Shown here: piece after piece, positions 16,954 through 26,058 of the stretch
Numbering within the stretch: the stretch's first letter is position 1
How the letters are laid out: every line of letters starts with the position of its first letter
Origin: Phycisphaerales bacterium
Lineage (GTDB): Bacteria > Planctomycetota > Phycisphaerae > Phycisphaerales > UBA1924
Direction: 5' to 3'
Length of the DNA: 64,000 nt
Assembly (NCBI GenBank): GCA_020849615.1
Contig: JADLFW010000033.1
Location: forward strand, 1-64,000
Notes under the pieces: generated by a model
The model's input: only the letters and a program-made list of their open reading frames with translations
What the model was told of the DNA's origin: nothing
The model's database searches: none
Program-made: the position numbers and the translations under genes

Positions 16954-17898
16954 ATGAAGTTCCCCCTGGGGGTCTACCCGATCGAGCCCATGGAGCCGCG
17001 TCAGGGCTACCTGTCGCAGTTCGAGCCCGCGGATTCCGAGGACACGGCGGCCGACTGGGAAGAATGGCCCGACCGGTACATGTACGACATCGTGATCACC
17101 GCCGAGCGGCTGGAACCGCTGTGCCGGTCGCTGTTTACGCTGCTTCCGGGGCGCATCTTCCCGATCCTCGACGTCATGGGTCGCGATGCCTTCCGCGAGA
17201 TCGACCCCTACGTCTCCTACGACCTCCTGGGCCTTGATCGCTTCACCGACGCCGTCCGGGCCTTCCGGGATTTCTTCTACGAGGATGGCCTGGTCGGCTT
17301 CGGCGCCATGAGCGAAGAGCCGTTCTTCTACGTCTTCATCGATGAGCACAAGATCGTCACGGTCCGCGCCGAAGCCGGGCTGAAAGAGAAAGTGGAGAAG
17401 CTGCTGGCCGCGTTCGATCTCGAGCAGGTCGAAGACCCCCGGGGCGCCGATGCCGCCGCCCACGAGCACCGCTCCGTCCTCCTGACGCCCGACGAACAGC
17501 CGGACCTGCTCACCGCCGACGAGATCGTCGAGCAACTCCGCGATGAGTGGCGGCTGATGCTGAATATCGACGCCGAGACCAATGTGGACGAGTCGGGCGT
17601 CGAGTTGGGCGTGACTCTGTGGCGGTGCATCGTCAGGGTTGCAACCACGGAAGACCGCAACCGGTACGCCGAGGTGATCCTCGGCGCCGGTTCGCTCCGC
17701 GAGGCCGAGGAAGTGGCGGGACGGGCCTGCGCGGAACTGGATTCCGATGATGATGAGGCCTGGACCGACGCGGCGGTTACGGTCGCGGAACGGCTGCCCA
17801 ACGAGCGGGTGTCTGAGTACACGCCGCCGGAGGCCCCCGATGCTCCCCCCCCTCCCCCCGAAGCCGGGCATGTCTACGCCGCCGCGTGGATCGAGTAA
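16954..17898 (+). CDS. Conserved-looking hypothetical protein
   Basis: 314-aa acidic protein, family not recognised. It starts MKFPLGVYPIEPMEP, an N-terminus that looks conserved in kind. A TTG 108 bp earlier is in frame but only 3 nt after a -10-like box and would add a low-complexity segment, so it was not used. No signal peptide or membrane segment is present. The central part is alpha/beta with aromatic runs (EEPFFYVFIDEHKIVTV) and the C-terminus is proline-rich. It is probably cytoplasmic. Confidence 0.7.
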   Translation: MKFPLGVYPIEPMEPRQGYLSQFEPADSEDTAADWEEWPDRYMYDIVITAERLEPLCRSLFTLLPGRIFPILDVMGRDAFREIDPYVSYDLLGLDRFTDAVRAFRDFFYEDGLVGFGAMSEEPFFYVFIDEHKIVTVRAEAGLKEKVEKLLAAFDLEQVEDPRGADAAAHEHRSVLLTPDEQPDLLTADEIVEQLRDEWRLMLNIDAETNVDESGVELGVTLWRCIVRVATTEDRNRYAEVILGAGSLREAEEVAGRACAELDSDDDEAWTDAAVTVAERLPNERVSEYTPPEAPDAPPPPPEAGHVYAAAWIE

Positions 17899-18318
17899 CA
17901 CCCCGACGTTCTCCCGGGGTGCCGACACCGTATTTGTGATCCGAAGCTCCCGCGATCCCCGGTGCTCAACCGGGCTCAAGCGCCGCCGAACGACCTCCGA
18001 TGACGCATCCCGGGCGGACCCGGGCCGGGCGGGTCCAATCCCCGCCGCCGGGGCAGTTTGCAAACAATTCCGGGGGTGGGTATCTTCCACCCCGCACATT
18101 CCGCCGCGCTCCGGTTTCGGTGCAACCGGCACTCGGATCGCGGCGGAAATCAGGTTCCCGGCTCGCTCGGCGGTCGATCGCGGGCGGCCCGCGCGTCGCC
18201 GGACGTTGCGGTCCAGCCGAGTGGGCGGGGTTCCGGCTGGTGCTGAGATGATGTGCGGAAGTCAGACCCTTGACGGGCGGGATGCCTTGCCCTTGGCAGC
18301 GGACGTGGAGATTTGAAC
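17899..18318. other. 420-bp non-coding leader before the secretin gene
   Basis: No gene seen. It starts with a hairpin CACCCCG / CGGGGTG (17899-17921) just after the previous stop, without a T-run. A second hairpin, GGGGTGG / CCACCCC, lies at 18073-18093 and overlaps the candidate -10 box. The rest is GC-rich sequence without a recognisable RNA family. Confidence 0.5.
18058..18086 (+). promoter_or_regulatory. Candidate sigma-70-type promoter of the secretin gene
   Basis: TTGCAA (-35) and TATCTT (-10) are separated by exactly 17 bp. The -35 lies inside the palindrome GTTTGCAAAC (18056-18065), which could be an operator. This would give a 5' leader of about 225 nt. Confidence 0.4.
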
Positions 18319-21300
18319 ATGTCGAACCGGAACAGTCGCTCGGTGCGCTCTCTGTTGACCCTTTCGGCTCTGGTCGCCTCGGGTCAGCTGGGCCTCACCG
18401 CCGCGTCGGCGCAGACCGCGCCGGCCAAGGACCCCCTGCAGCCCGCGGCCGCCGCTTCGCTGACGGCGGAACGCACCGTCGAACGGGCCTCCGAGCTGCT
18501 GAGCGCCGGCAAGGTCATCCAGGCCCGCGCCCTGCTCGTTGAGCTCACCGCCCGCGATGCGGCCCAGGCGCTGAGCGATACCGACCGGGCCCGCGCCTTC
18601 GGCCTCCTCGCCAACGCCGACCGGCGGATGAAGACCATGACGCCCGCCGAGATCAGCCTCCAGAAGGCCGACATGGCGATGTCGAGCGATGACCTCCGCA
18701 CCGCCGAGCGCCACGCCCGCGCGGTGCTCGGCAGCGCGCAGCCCGGCTCCGACATGGCGTTCCGGGCCCAGGACCTGCTCATCCGCACCGCCGACCGCCG
18801 GGCCCAGCTGACCCCGGCCGCTCCCGCCGTCCTTCAGGCCGCGGTCGCCGACTTTGATGCGGGCCGCTTCCCCGAGTGCAAGGCCTCTCTCGACGCCATC
18901 GCCCGCGCGGGTGTTGAGCTCAGCCCCTCCGACCTCGGAGTGCTCGATGACTACCAGCAGAAGATCATCGAACTCGAGCAGGCCCGCGGCAAGGCGTTCG
19001 CCGTCGAGCCCGCGGCCCTGTCGATGTTCCAGCCCGGCGTGGTGAAGCGCCGCGATGATGTGCCCGCCGCGGCCCCGGCCCCCACACCCGCCCCCGCACC
19101 CGCCCCCACCGGCGAGACGACCGCCCGGGCGCAGCCCACCGAGCCGCCGCCCGCGCCCACCGAACCGCCGGCCGAGCCCGCCCCCGCGCCGCAGCCCACC
19201 GATGTTCAGCCCGCGCCCGCGACTGTCCCGGATGTCCAGCCCCAGCCCGTGGCCCCGCCCGAGCAGGACCTGATCCGGGCCGCCCGCAGCTACGAGGCCC
19301 AGAGCCTGCTGGCGGAGGCCGACCAGGCGTTCGACCAGCGCCGGCTCAACGAGGCCGCCGAGCGTTACTCCCGCCTCCGCGACCTCTTTCGAGATTACCT
19401 CTCGGCCGAGCAGCTCCAGCATGTCGAGTCCCGCCTCTCCGAGTCCAAGGTCCTGATGCGCGGCGCGGCCGGGCCCGGCGATGACATCCTCAAGGGTGTC
19501 GTCGGCCAGCGCGACCTCGCCAAGCAGCAGGCGATCGCCGAGTTCAACAACCTGCTCCAGCAGGCCACCAAGGCCCTGGAAGCCGGCGACATCGAGCGGG
19601 CCCGCGACCTCGTCGCCCGCTCCCGCCTCACGCTCAGCTCGGCCCGCGAGGTGATGGCCGAGAGCGAGTACGAGAACTACCAGAAGCAGGCCTCGGACCT
19701 CCGGGCCAAGATCGACACGACGCAGGAAGAGCTGGTCCGCCGCGACTCCGCCGCCCGCGACAAGAAGCTCCGCGAGGATGCGGCCAAGGCTTCCGAGGCC
19801 CGCTCGCAGGAGAAGGACCGCAAGATCCGCGAGGCTCTCGTCCGGGCCCGCGCCCTCCAGATGGAGCGCAAGTACGACGAGGCCCTGCAGGTCGTGGACC
19901 AGATCCTGTTCCTCGACCCCGTCAACCCCGCCGGCCTGCTCCTGCGGGATGTGCTGTACGAGGCGAACATCTACAAGAAGTTCGGCGCCGCCCAGAAGGC
20001 CAAGGGTGAGAAGATCGCCGAGGTCCAGCTGCAGACGCAGGAAGCCCTGATCTCGCCCCCCGACCTGGTCAACTACCCCGCCGACTGGCCCACGATCAGC
20101 CAGAAGCGCGGCGAGCCGATCCAGTTCGCCGAGTCGCCCGAGAACCGCCGCGTGCTCTCCGCCCTCGAGAAGCAGCGCATCCCGGTAGACATCAAGGACA
20201 ACGCCCTCACCGACGTCTTCAGCTTCCTGCAGACCGTGACGGGCCTGAACTTCGACGTCGACTGGGGCTCGCTCAGCGACCTCAACATCCAGCCCGAAAC
20301 CACCGTCTCACTAAGCCTCAAGAACACCGTGCCTGTCACGGCCGTGCTCGACCGGATCCTCGAGAAGGTCAGCCCCGACCCGACGCAGCGGGCCGGCTGG
20401 GCCGTCGAGGACGGCGTCGTCACGATCGCCTCCGACTCGGTGCTCCGCAAGAAGAAACTCACCGTCATCTACGATGTCAAGGACCTGCTCGTCGAGGTCC
20501 CCGACTACACCAACGTTCCCGAGTTCGACCTGCAGAGCGTGCTGCAGTCGGGCCAGGGCGGCGGCAGCAGCCCCTTCCAGCAGAACCAGAACCAGCAGAT
20601 CGAGCGCCGCCCCCTCGATGAGCGCACCCGCGACATCATCGACATCGTGCAGCAGCTCGTCGACTTCGAGGGCTGGCGCGACAACGGCGGCGACACCGGC
20701 TTCATCCAGCAGTTCGGCGGCGTCCTGCTCGTCACCAACACCGCCAAGAACCACCGCGAGATCCAGGGCCTGCTCAACAAGCTCCGCCAGGTCCGGGCCA
20801 TGCAGATCAACGTCGAGACCCGGTTCCTCCTCGTGAGCCAGGGCTTCTTCGAGCAGATCGGCTTCGACATCGACCTCTACTTCAACGCCAACAACAACCA
20901 GGTCCGCACCGCCCGGGCCCTGGACCCCAGCGTCCAGGCCAGCGACTTCTTCGACTTCGCGGGCCCGGGCCTCAAGCGGTCCGTCACCGGCGCCGGCACC
21001 GATACCGACGGCGACGGCACCCCCGACGTCTTCTTCACCCAGCCCGTCGTCAACCCCCGGCCCACTTCGGTGATCGGCGCGGGCCAGAACTCCAACGGCC
21101 TGACCAACTCGCTGCTCAGCAACGCGATCGACGCCAGCAGCGTCGGCGCCCTCGCCGCCGCGGCCCCGGCCCTCGGTATCGCGGGCCAGTTCCTCGATGA
21201 CATCCAGGTCGACTTCCTGATCAAGGCCACCCAGGCCGACCGCCGCACCGTGTCGCTCACCGCCCCGCGGCTGACGTTCACCAACGGCCAGACCTCCAAC

Positions 21301-21852
21301 ATCTACGTCGCGACCCAGACCGCCTTCGTCTCCGACCTCAACCCGGTCGTCAGCGAGTCGGCCGTCGGCTTCGACCCCACCCTCGACACCATCTCCGAGG
21401 GCGTCCGCCTCCTGGTCGAAGGCACCATCTCCGCCGACCGCCGCTACGTCACCATGAACGTGGACGCCTCGGTCTCCAAGCTCGATTCGCTGAACAACTT
21501 CCCGGTCACCGCCGTGGCCGGCGGCCAGCTCGTCAGCTCCGCCGACACCCAGTCGTTCCTCCAGCTGCCCACCGTGACGGTCACCAGCGTCCAGACCACC
21601 GTCACCGTCCCCGACCAGGGCACGATCCTGCTCGGCGGGCAGCGCCTCGTCAACGAGGTCGAGGTCGAGAGCGGAGTCCCCGTCCTCTCCAAGATCCCGA
21701 TCCTCAACCGCTTCTTCAGCAACCGGGCCGAGGCCAAGGAAGAGCAGACCCTGCTCATCCTCATCAAGCCCACCGTCCTCATTCAGAACGAGGAGGAGGA
21801 GCGGAACTTCCCGGGCCTGCTCGACTCGCTCCGCACCGGCCTGGGCGGCTGA
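18319..21852 (+). CDS. Very large type II/IV secretion-system secretin
   Basis: 1177-aa outer-membrane secretin, about twice the size of GspD. An N-terminal signal peptide (residues 1-32) is followed by a TPR-like helical region to about residue 240. A Pro/Ala/Glu linker spans about 250-315, then a second, coiled-coil-prone helical region. An N0-like domain lies near 610-690 and the C-terminal beta-barrel secretin domain occupies about 830-1150. The hallmark GVPVLSKIPILNRFF lies near the end. An Asp-rich calcium-type loop (DTDGDGTPD, near residue 895) sits inside the secretin domain. The ATG has GGAG upstream. It forms a gated pore for secretion or pili; the ATPase at 8590-10260 may serve the same machine. 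Confidence 0.88.
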   Translation: MSNRNSRSVRSLLTLSALVASGQLGLTAASAQTAPAKDPLQPAAAASLTAERTVERASELLSAGKVIQARALLVELTARDAAQALSDTDRARAFGLLANADRRMKTMTPAEISLQKADMAMSSDDLRTAERHARAVLGSAQPGSDMAFRAQDLLIRTADRRAQLTPAAPAVLQAAVADFDAGRFPECKASLDAIARAGVELSPSDLGVLDDYQQKIIELEQARGKAFAVEPAALSMFQPGVVKRRDDVPAAAPAPTPAPAPAPTGETTARAQPTEPPPAPTEPPAEPAPAPQPTDVQPAPATVPDVQPQPVAPPEQDLIRAARSYEAQSLLAEADQAFDQRRLNEAAERYSRLRDLFRDYLSAEQLQHVESRLSESKVLMRGAAGPGDDILKGVVGQRDLAKQQAIAEFNNLLQQATKALEAGDIERARDLVARSRLTLSSAREVMAESEYENYQKQASDLRAKIDTTQEELVRRDSAARDKKLREDAAKASEARSQEKDRKIREALVRARALQMERKYDEALQVVDQILFLDPVNPAGLLLRDVLYEANIYKKFGAAQKAKGEKIAEVQLQTQEALISPPDLVNYPADWPTISQKRGEPIQFAESPENRRVLSALEKQRIPVDIKDNALTDVFSFLQTVTGLNFDVDWGSLSDLNIQPETTVSLSLKNTVPVTAVLDRILEKVSPDPTQRAGWAVEDGVVTIASDSVLRKKKLTVIYDVKDLLVEVPDYTNVPEFDLQSVLQSGQGGGSSPFQQNQNQQIERRPLDERTRDIIDIVQQLVDFEGWRDNGGDTGFIQQFGGVLLVTNTAKNHREIQGLLNKLRQVRAMQINVETRFLLVSQGFFEQIGFDIDLYFNANNNQVRTARALDPSVQASDFFDFAGPGLKRSVTGAGTDTDGDGTPDVFFTQPVVNPRPTSVIGAGQNSNGLTNSLLSNAIDASSVGALAAAAPALGIAGQFLDDIQVDFLIKATQADRRTVSLTAPRLTFTNGQTSNIYVATQTAFVSDLNPVVSESAVGFDPTLDTISEGVRLLVEGTISADRRYVTMNVDASVSKLDSLNNFPVTAVAGGQLVSSADTQSFLQLPTVTVTSVQTTVTVPDQGTILLGGQRLVNEVEVESGVPVLSKIPILNRFFSNRAEAKEEQTLLILIKPTVLIQNEEEERNFPGLLDSLRTGLGG

Positions 21853-21891
21853 TCCCCCTCAACGGGGCCGCAGTTCCGGTCGATCACCCTA

Positions 21892-21917
21892 CGGCGGGCC
21901 CCCCGGGCTCGCCGTTT
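21892..21917 (+). terminator. Probable terminator after the secretin
   Basis: CGGCGGGCCC-ccc-GGGCTCGCCG forms a 10-bp stem with one G-T pair, followed by TTT and a further T-containing stretch. Confidence 0.55.
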
Positions 21918-22002
21918 CCCCGTTTGTCCCCTATCATCGCCGACCCGGCTCGCCGGGCCCGTTCGGCCCGCTCTCTCCCCCGCCTTCCGGAGACGCTCAA
22001 CG

Positions 22003-22362
22003 ATGGCTGCCGCCGACTCCAGGCTTCGTGTCCGACGCAAGGACAACGTCACGCAGATCGAGTTCGTGGACCGCAACATCCTCGACGAGGCCAACATCCA
22101 GTTGATCGGGGATGAGATCGGGGCGCTGATCGACCAGGACGCCTCCCCGCGGCTGCTGATCAGCTTCGCCAACGTGGACCACCTCTCCTCCGCGGCCCTG
22201 GGCACGCTCATCACGATCAACAACAAGATCCGGGGCAAGGGCGGCCAGCTCCGCCTGGCCAACATCGACCCGCAGATCTACGAGGTGTTCGTCATCACCC
22301 GGCTCAATAAGCTCTTCCAGATCCACGAGAACACCGACGAGGCGATGAAGAGCTTCGCCTGA
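22003..22362 (+). CDS. STAS-domain anti-sigma factor antagonist (RsbV/SpoIIAA-like)
   Basis: 119-aa single STAS domain. The phosphorylatable serine lies in the conserved loop VDHLSSAALGTLI (about residues 60-72). Unphosphorylated, such proteins bind the partner kinase and release its target. A gene for a kinase-like ATPase follows 73 bp downstream, so the pair forms a partner-switching module. No PP2C phosphatase or sigma-factor gene lies next to it. A weak TATCAT at 21931 is too far away to be a leaderless box. Confidence 0.88.
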   Translation: MAAADSRLRVRRKDNVTQIEFVDRNILDEANIQLIGDEIGALIDQDASPRLLISFANVDHLSSAALGTLITINNKIRGKGGQLRLANIDPQIYEVFVITRLNKLFQIHENTDEAMKSFA

Positions 22363-22435
22363 GCCCACGGTCCAGCGGGCCGCCGCATCCGCCCCGCGCG
22401 GAAGCCGGGCCCGGCCGACTCCCGGTCGCCCTGCG

Positions 22436-22897
22436 ATGCCGACACCCAGCCAGCCCCGGCCCCCCCACGACCCCCAAGACCCTCTCGACGCCGCCAGCGT
22501 CCAGGTTTTCAACGAGAGAACCTCGATCGAAGCCGTCCACGAGGCCCTCATCACCGCGGTTGACCGCCACGGCTATTCCAAGGCCTCCAAGTTCGCCGTC
22601 CGGCTCGCGCTCGAGGAGGCGATCGCCAACGCCTTCCATCACGGCCACCGCGGCCTCGCCGAGAATCTCCCCGTCACCGTCGCCTTCCGCGTCACGTTCG
22701 ATGAGATCCACATCGCGGTCGAGGACCAGGGCCCGGGTTTCGATCCGCGCAGCGTCCCAGATCCGACGCTCGATGAGAATCTCGAGCAGCCCAGCGGACG
22801 TGGGCTCATGCTCATCCGGGCCTACATGAGCGATGTCAGCCACAGCTCCCGCGGCAACCGCCTGGAGATGGCCTACCGCCGCCCCGCCGAGGGGTGA
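22436..22897 (+). CDS. RsbW-like anti-sigma factor serine kinase
   Basis: 153-aa GHKL ATPase. The N box LALEEAIANAFHHGHRG lies near residues 58-74, and the G1 and G2 boxes are EDQGPGFDP and GRGLMLIRAYMSDV. This class phosphorylates STAS antagonists and binds sigma factors or other regulators; the STAS protein just upstream is the likely substrate. A Pro/Gln-rich N-terminal tail of about 20 residues precedes the fold. The target of the switch is not encoded in the window. Confidence 0.87.
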   Translation: MPTPSQPRPPHDPQDPLDAASVQVFNERTSIEAVHEALITAVDRHGYSKASKFAVRLALEEAIANAFHHGHRGLAENLPVTVAFRVTFDEIHIAVEDQGPGFDPRSVPDPTLDENLEQPSGRGLMLIRAYMSDVSHSSRGNRLEMAYRRPAEG

Positions 22898-22943
22898 CTT
22901 CCGGGCCATGACATCCATCGGCCCGGAGCGCTGTTGAATCCGG

Positions 22944-22984
22944 TTGTCGTCCCCACGACAAACTGCTAGAATGGAATGATTCTA
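22944..22984 (+). promoter_or_regulatory. Promoter and inverted-repeat operator of the isc genes
   Basis: TTGTCG (22944-22949) and TAGAAT (22967-22972) are spaced by 17 bp, a good sigma-70-type promoter. Two inverted repeats overlap it: TTGTCGT-cccc-ACGACAA (22944-22961) over the -35 and spacer, and TAGAAT-ggaatg-ATTCTA (22967-22984) over the -10 and start site. A repressor of the IscR/Rrf2 type could bind here; that is inference. Confidence 0.5.
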
Positions 22985-23031
22985 AGTCCACGCCCGCGTG
23001 TTCGGGTTCTACCCTTGTTCCGGAGGACCAC

Positions 23032-24273
23032 ATGTCCCTGAAGCTGCCCATCTACCTCGACCACGCCGCCACCACCCCCTGCGATCCCCGCGTCGTCGAG
23101 GCCATGCTCCCATTCTTCACCGAGACCTTCGGCAACCCCGGGAGCCGCAACCACCGCTTCGGCTGGGAAGCCGAGGCCGGTGTTGATGCGGCCCGCGAGC
23201 AGGTGGCCCAGCTCATCGGCGCCGATGAGAAGGAGATCGTGTTCACGTCGGGCTCGACCGAGTCCAACAACCTAGCGATCAAGGGCGCCGCCTACCTCTA
23301 CGAGAAGAACCCCGCCGGCTCGGGCAAGCCCCGCGGCCACATCATCACCGCGATCCACGAGCACAAGGCCGTGCTCGACCCGTGCAAGCGGCTCCAGAAG
23401 GAAGGCTTCGATGTCACCTTCCTCGAGCCGGGACGCGATGGCATCATCACCGCCGAGATGGTCGAAGCCGCGATGCGCGACGACACCATCCTGGTGACGG
23501 TCATGTGGGCCAACAACGAGATCGGCACCATCAACGAGGTGCCCCGCATCGGCGCCCTGTGCCACCGCCGCGAGGTCATCTTCCACACCGACGCCACCCA
23601 GTGGGTCGGAAAGATGCCGACCGATGTCGAGAAGGACCAGGTCGACCTGCTCAGCCTCAGCGGCCACAAGATGTACGGGCCCAAGGGCGTCGGGGCGCTC
23701 TACGTCCGCCGCCGCCGCCCGCGCGTCCGCCTCCAGGCCCTCGTTGACGGCGGCGGGCAGGAGCGCGGCTTCCGCCCGGGAACGCTGAACGTCACCGGTA
23801 TCGTCGGGCTGGGAAAGGCGGCCCAGATCGCGCGGGCCGAGATGGACGCGGATGCCGACCGGCTCTTCCGCCTCCGCAAGAAACTCGAGGACACCATCAC
23901 GGGCCAGCTCGATTCCACGCAGGTCAACGGCCACCGCGAGCGCCGGCTGCCGCACATCACCAATATCTCTTTCGGTTTTGTCGAGGGCGAGAGCCTGATG
24001 ATGGCGATCAAGGAGATCGCCTGCTCCAGCGGCTCGGCGTGCACCAGCGCCAGCCTCGAGCCCAGCTACGTGCTCAAGAGCCTGGGGGTGGGCGACGACC
24101 TGGCTCACAGCTCCCTGCGACTGAGCCTCGGGCGCTGGACCACCGAAGAGCAGATCGACTACACCGCCGACGCGATCGTGAAGTCGGTGAGGAAGCTGCG
24201 GCTGCTCAGCCCCCTCTACGACATGCACAAGGAAGGGATCGACCTCAGCAAGGTTCAGTGGGCCCAGCACTGA
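23032..24273 (+). CDS. iscS: Cysteine desulfurase IscS
   Basis: PLP enzyme that takes sulfur from cysteine and passes it as persulfide to the scaffold IscU. The 413-aa product starts with [17 protein letters not shown]. It has the PLP lysine Lys213 in [10 protein letters not shown] and the catalytic Cys331 in the loop [16 protein letters not shown], where the SSGSAC motif marks the IscS group. The Shine-Dalgarno is CCGGAGG. It leads an iscS-iscU-iscA run; no iscR, hscA, hscB or fdx is present, so this is a minimal ISC set. Confidence 0.96.
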   Translation: MSLKLPIYLDHAATTPCDPRVVEAMLPFFTETFGNPGSRNHRFGWEAEAGVDAAREQVAQLIGADEKEIVFTSGSTESNNLAIKGAAYLYEKNPAGSGKPRGHIITAIHEHKAVLDPCKRLQKEGFDVTFLEPGRDGIITAEMVEAAMRDDTILVTVMWANNEIGTINEVPRIGALCHRREVIFHTDATQWVGKMPTDVEKDQVDLLSLSGHKMYGPKGVGALYVRRRRPRVRLQALVDGGGQERGFRPGTLNVTGIVGLGKAAQIARAEMDADADRLFRLRKKLEDTITGQLDSTQVNGHRERRLPHITNISFGFVEGESLMMAIKEIACSSGSACTSASLEPSYVLKSLGVGDDLAHSSLRLSLGRWTTEEQIDYTADAIVKSVRKLRLLSPLYDMHKEGIDLSKVQWAQH

Positions 24274-24348
24274 GCCGGGCCGGGCGAGCGACGGACCCCC
24301 AGGAATGGCAACCGGGCCGCGACGGCCCGCCGGAAGGAAGCGTGAAAC

Positions 24349-24783
24349 ATGGCGTACGGGCCCAAGATCATCGACCACTACGAGAACCCCCGCAACGTGG
24401 GCAACTTCGGCACCCAGTCGGATGTCAAGGCCCGCAAGGACATCGGCGTCGGCCTCGTGGGCGCGCCCGAGTGCGGCGATGTCATGCAGCTGCAGATCAA
24501 GGTCAACCAGGACACGGGCCTGATCGAGGATGCGAAGTTCAAGTGCTTCGGCTGCGGCTCGGCCATCGCCTCCAGCTCCCTGGCCACCGAGTGGCTCAAG
24601 GGCAAGACCCTGGATGAGGGCCTGGCGATCAAGAACACCCAGATCGTCCAGGAACTCAGCCTGCCCCCCGTCAAGATCCACTGCTCGGTGCTGGCGGAGG
24701 ACGCGATCCGCTCGGCGATCGCGGATTATCGGAAGAAGAACGGCCTGCCGGTCGATGAACCCTCATCGGCCTCGGTCCACTGA
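24349..24783 (+). CDS. iscU: Fe-S cluster assembly scaffold IscU
   Basis: 144-aa scaffold on which [2Fe-2S] clusters are built. The cluster ligands are Cys42 (PECGDV, with the following Asp44), Cys66/Cys69 (KCFGCGSAIASSS) and Cys112 (HCSVLAED). It begins with the family pattern YGPKIIDHYENPRNVG. It lies 75 bp after iscS with GGAAG upstream of the ATG, so it is in the same operon. Confidence 0.96.
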   Translation: MAYGPKIIDHYENPRNVGNFGTQSDVKARKDIGVGLVGAPECGDVMQLQIKVNQDTGLIEDAKFKCFGCGSAIASSSLATEWLKGKTLDEGLAIKNTQIVQELSLPPVKIHCSVLAEDAIRSAIADYRKKNGLPVDEPSSASVH

Positions 24784-24844
24784 CCGGGCGTATGATTGAG
24801 AGTGCGAGCAGGGCCGGAGCACATGGCCCGCTCAAGGAGCCAGC

Positions 24845-25225
24845 ATGTCCACCTCGACTGTCCCCCCCACTCCCGACACGACCACTCCCCACTGCCCGGT
24901 CACGCTGACGGAGACCGCGGCCCGGGAGATCCGCTCCATTATCCAGCAGCAGGAGCTCGACGCCGACAAGGTCCGCCTGCGGGTGGGAGTGAAGGGCGGC
25001 GGCTGCTCGGGGTTCAGCTACATCCTTGACCTGACCGAGACCCAGAAGGAGCATGATGAAATCTTCGAGCAGCACGGGATCAAGCTGATCTGCGATCCCA
25101 AGAGCCTGCTCTATCTCAGCGGGGTCACGGTTGACTTCAAGGATGAGATCATGGGCCGCGGGTTTGTGTTCCAGAACCCCAACGCCAGCTCGACCTGCGG
25201 CTGCGGCTCGAGCTTCTCGGTGTGA
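24845..25225 (+). CDS. iscA: A-type Fe-S carrier (IscA/ErpA/HesB family)
   Basis: 126-aa A-type carrier that receives clusters from the scaffold and delivers them to targets. The three conserved cysteines are present: GGGCSGFSY in the middle and CGCGSSF at the C-terminus. The first 20 residues are a Thr/Pro-rich extension. AAGGAG lies upstream of the ATG. It is third in the isc operon. ErpA-like function is equally possible. Confidence 0.92.
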   Translation: MSTSTVPPTPDTTTPHCPVTLTETAAREIRSIIQQQELDADKVRLRVGVKGGGCSGFSYILDLTETQKEHDEIFEQHGIKLICDPKSLLYLSGVTVDFKDEIMGRGFVFQNPNASSTCGCGSSFSV

Positions 25226-25521
25226 CCCCGAGCCGCTCGCCGGCGAGATTTCCCCTGGTTAGGGTGTACAAGCTCCGGCCCCCCGTTCGGGCGGTGCGGA
25301 GTTTGCGCTTGCCGCGCCTCCGGGGGGCCGGGTATTCTCAGACGTGACGGCGGTCCGCGTGTGGGGCCGTGGTGGTGTCGGATCCGTGGATGCCGTCGTA
25401 CCGGAGGGCCCGCGCTTCGCCGCTTACCCCAGCAGGGTGAGCGTCTCGCGTTGCAGGAACGCAGCGCGATGAAGCGGCCCGGCGGTCTTGGCTCGCTCCG
25501 AAAGGACAGCAGGAAGGCGCT
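25226..25521 (+). other. Structured non-coding leader before the ACT-domain gene
   Basis: No coding sequence supported. It contains a perfect 10-bp inverted repeat, CCGGCCCCCC (25275-25284) with GGGGGGCCGG (25322-25331), enclosing a 37-nt loop that can fold further. A second hairpin, CGCGTTGC / GCAGCGCG, lies at 25447-25468 with one G-T pair. The ACT gene has its own Shine-Dalgarno (AGGAAGG). I do not recognise a known riboswitch. Confidence 0.45.
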
Positions 25522-26013
25522 ATGAGCCAATCGTCCGTCCCGCTCGAGACCACCAAGGGGTACGCCCCGCCGACGGTGACGCAGTTTTCCGTGTTCCTGA
25601 CCAACAAGGTCGGGAAGCTCTACGACCTGGTCAAGGCCTTCGACGACACCGGCTGCCACATCTGCGCCCTCTCGGTCCACGAGGCCAGCGACCACGCGGT
25701 TGTCCGCCTCATCACGAACCGGGCCGCGACCGCCCACAAGATCCTCAGGGAACGCCAGTTCCCGTACGCCGAGCGCGAGGTCCTCGTGGTCGAACTCAGC
25801 GAGGGCCACACCCTCGGCAGTCTCTGCCTGTGCCTGCTGGGCGCTGAACTCTCGATCCAGTTCGCCTACCCGCTCATGATGCGCCCCAACGGCACCCCCA
25901 CCATCGCCCTCGCCGTCGATGACCTCACCCTGGGCGGGCAGATCCTCCGGCGCAAGGACTTCCGCATCTTCGGCGAGTGTGATCTGCCCACCGACGGCGG
26001 CCGCGAGCACTGA
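25522..26013 (+). CDS. Tandem ACT-domain protein
   Basis: 163-aa protein made of two ACT-type regulatory domains: about residues 14-80 (FSVFLTNKVGKLYDLVKAFDD) and 85-155. ACT domains usually bind amino acids and control enzymes of their metabolism, but no catalytic domain is attached here. It may act as a free-standing sensor. A structured leader precedes it and a clear Shine-Dalgarno supports the ATG. Confidence 0.78.
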   Translation: MSQSSVPLETTKGYAPPTVTQFSVFLTNKVGKLYDLVKAFDDTGCHICALSVHEASDHAVVRLITNRAATAHKILRERQFPYAEREVLVVELSEGHTLGSLCLCLLGAELSIQFAYPLMMRPNGTPTIALAVDDLTLGGQILRRKDFRIFGECDLPTDGGREH

Positions 26014-26044
26014 TCGCCCGCTCCATCCGGGCCCGGCCCCCTTC

Positions 26045-26050
26045 TACGAT
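26045..26050 (+). promoter_or_regulatory. -10-like box TACGAT before mqnD
   Basis: TACGAT ends 8 nt before the mqnD ATG. There is no Shine-Dalgarno. Confidence 0.5.
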
Positions 26051-26058
26051 CGGGCCCG

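Noticed and set aside
16783-18132. Upstream extension of the coaX frame
   Set aside because: Antisense to the 314-aa hypothetical gene; CoaX homology begins at the ATG preceded by TACGCT.
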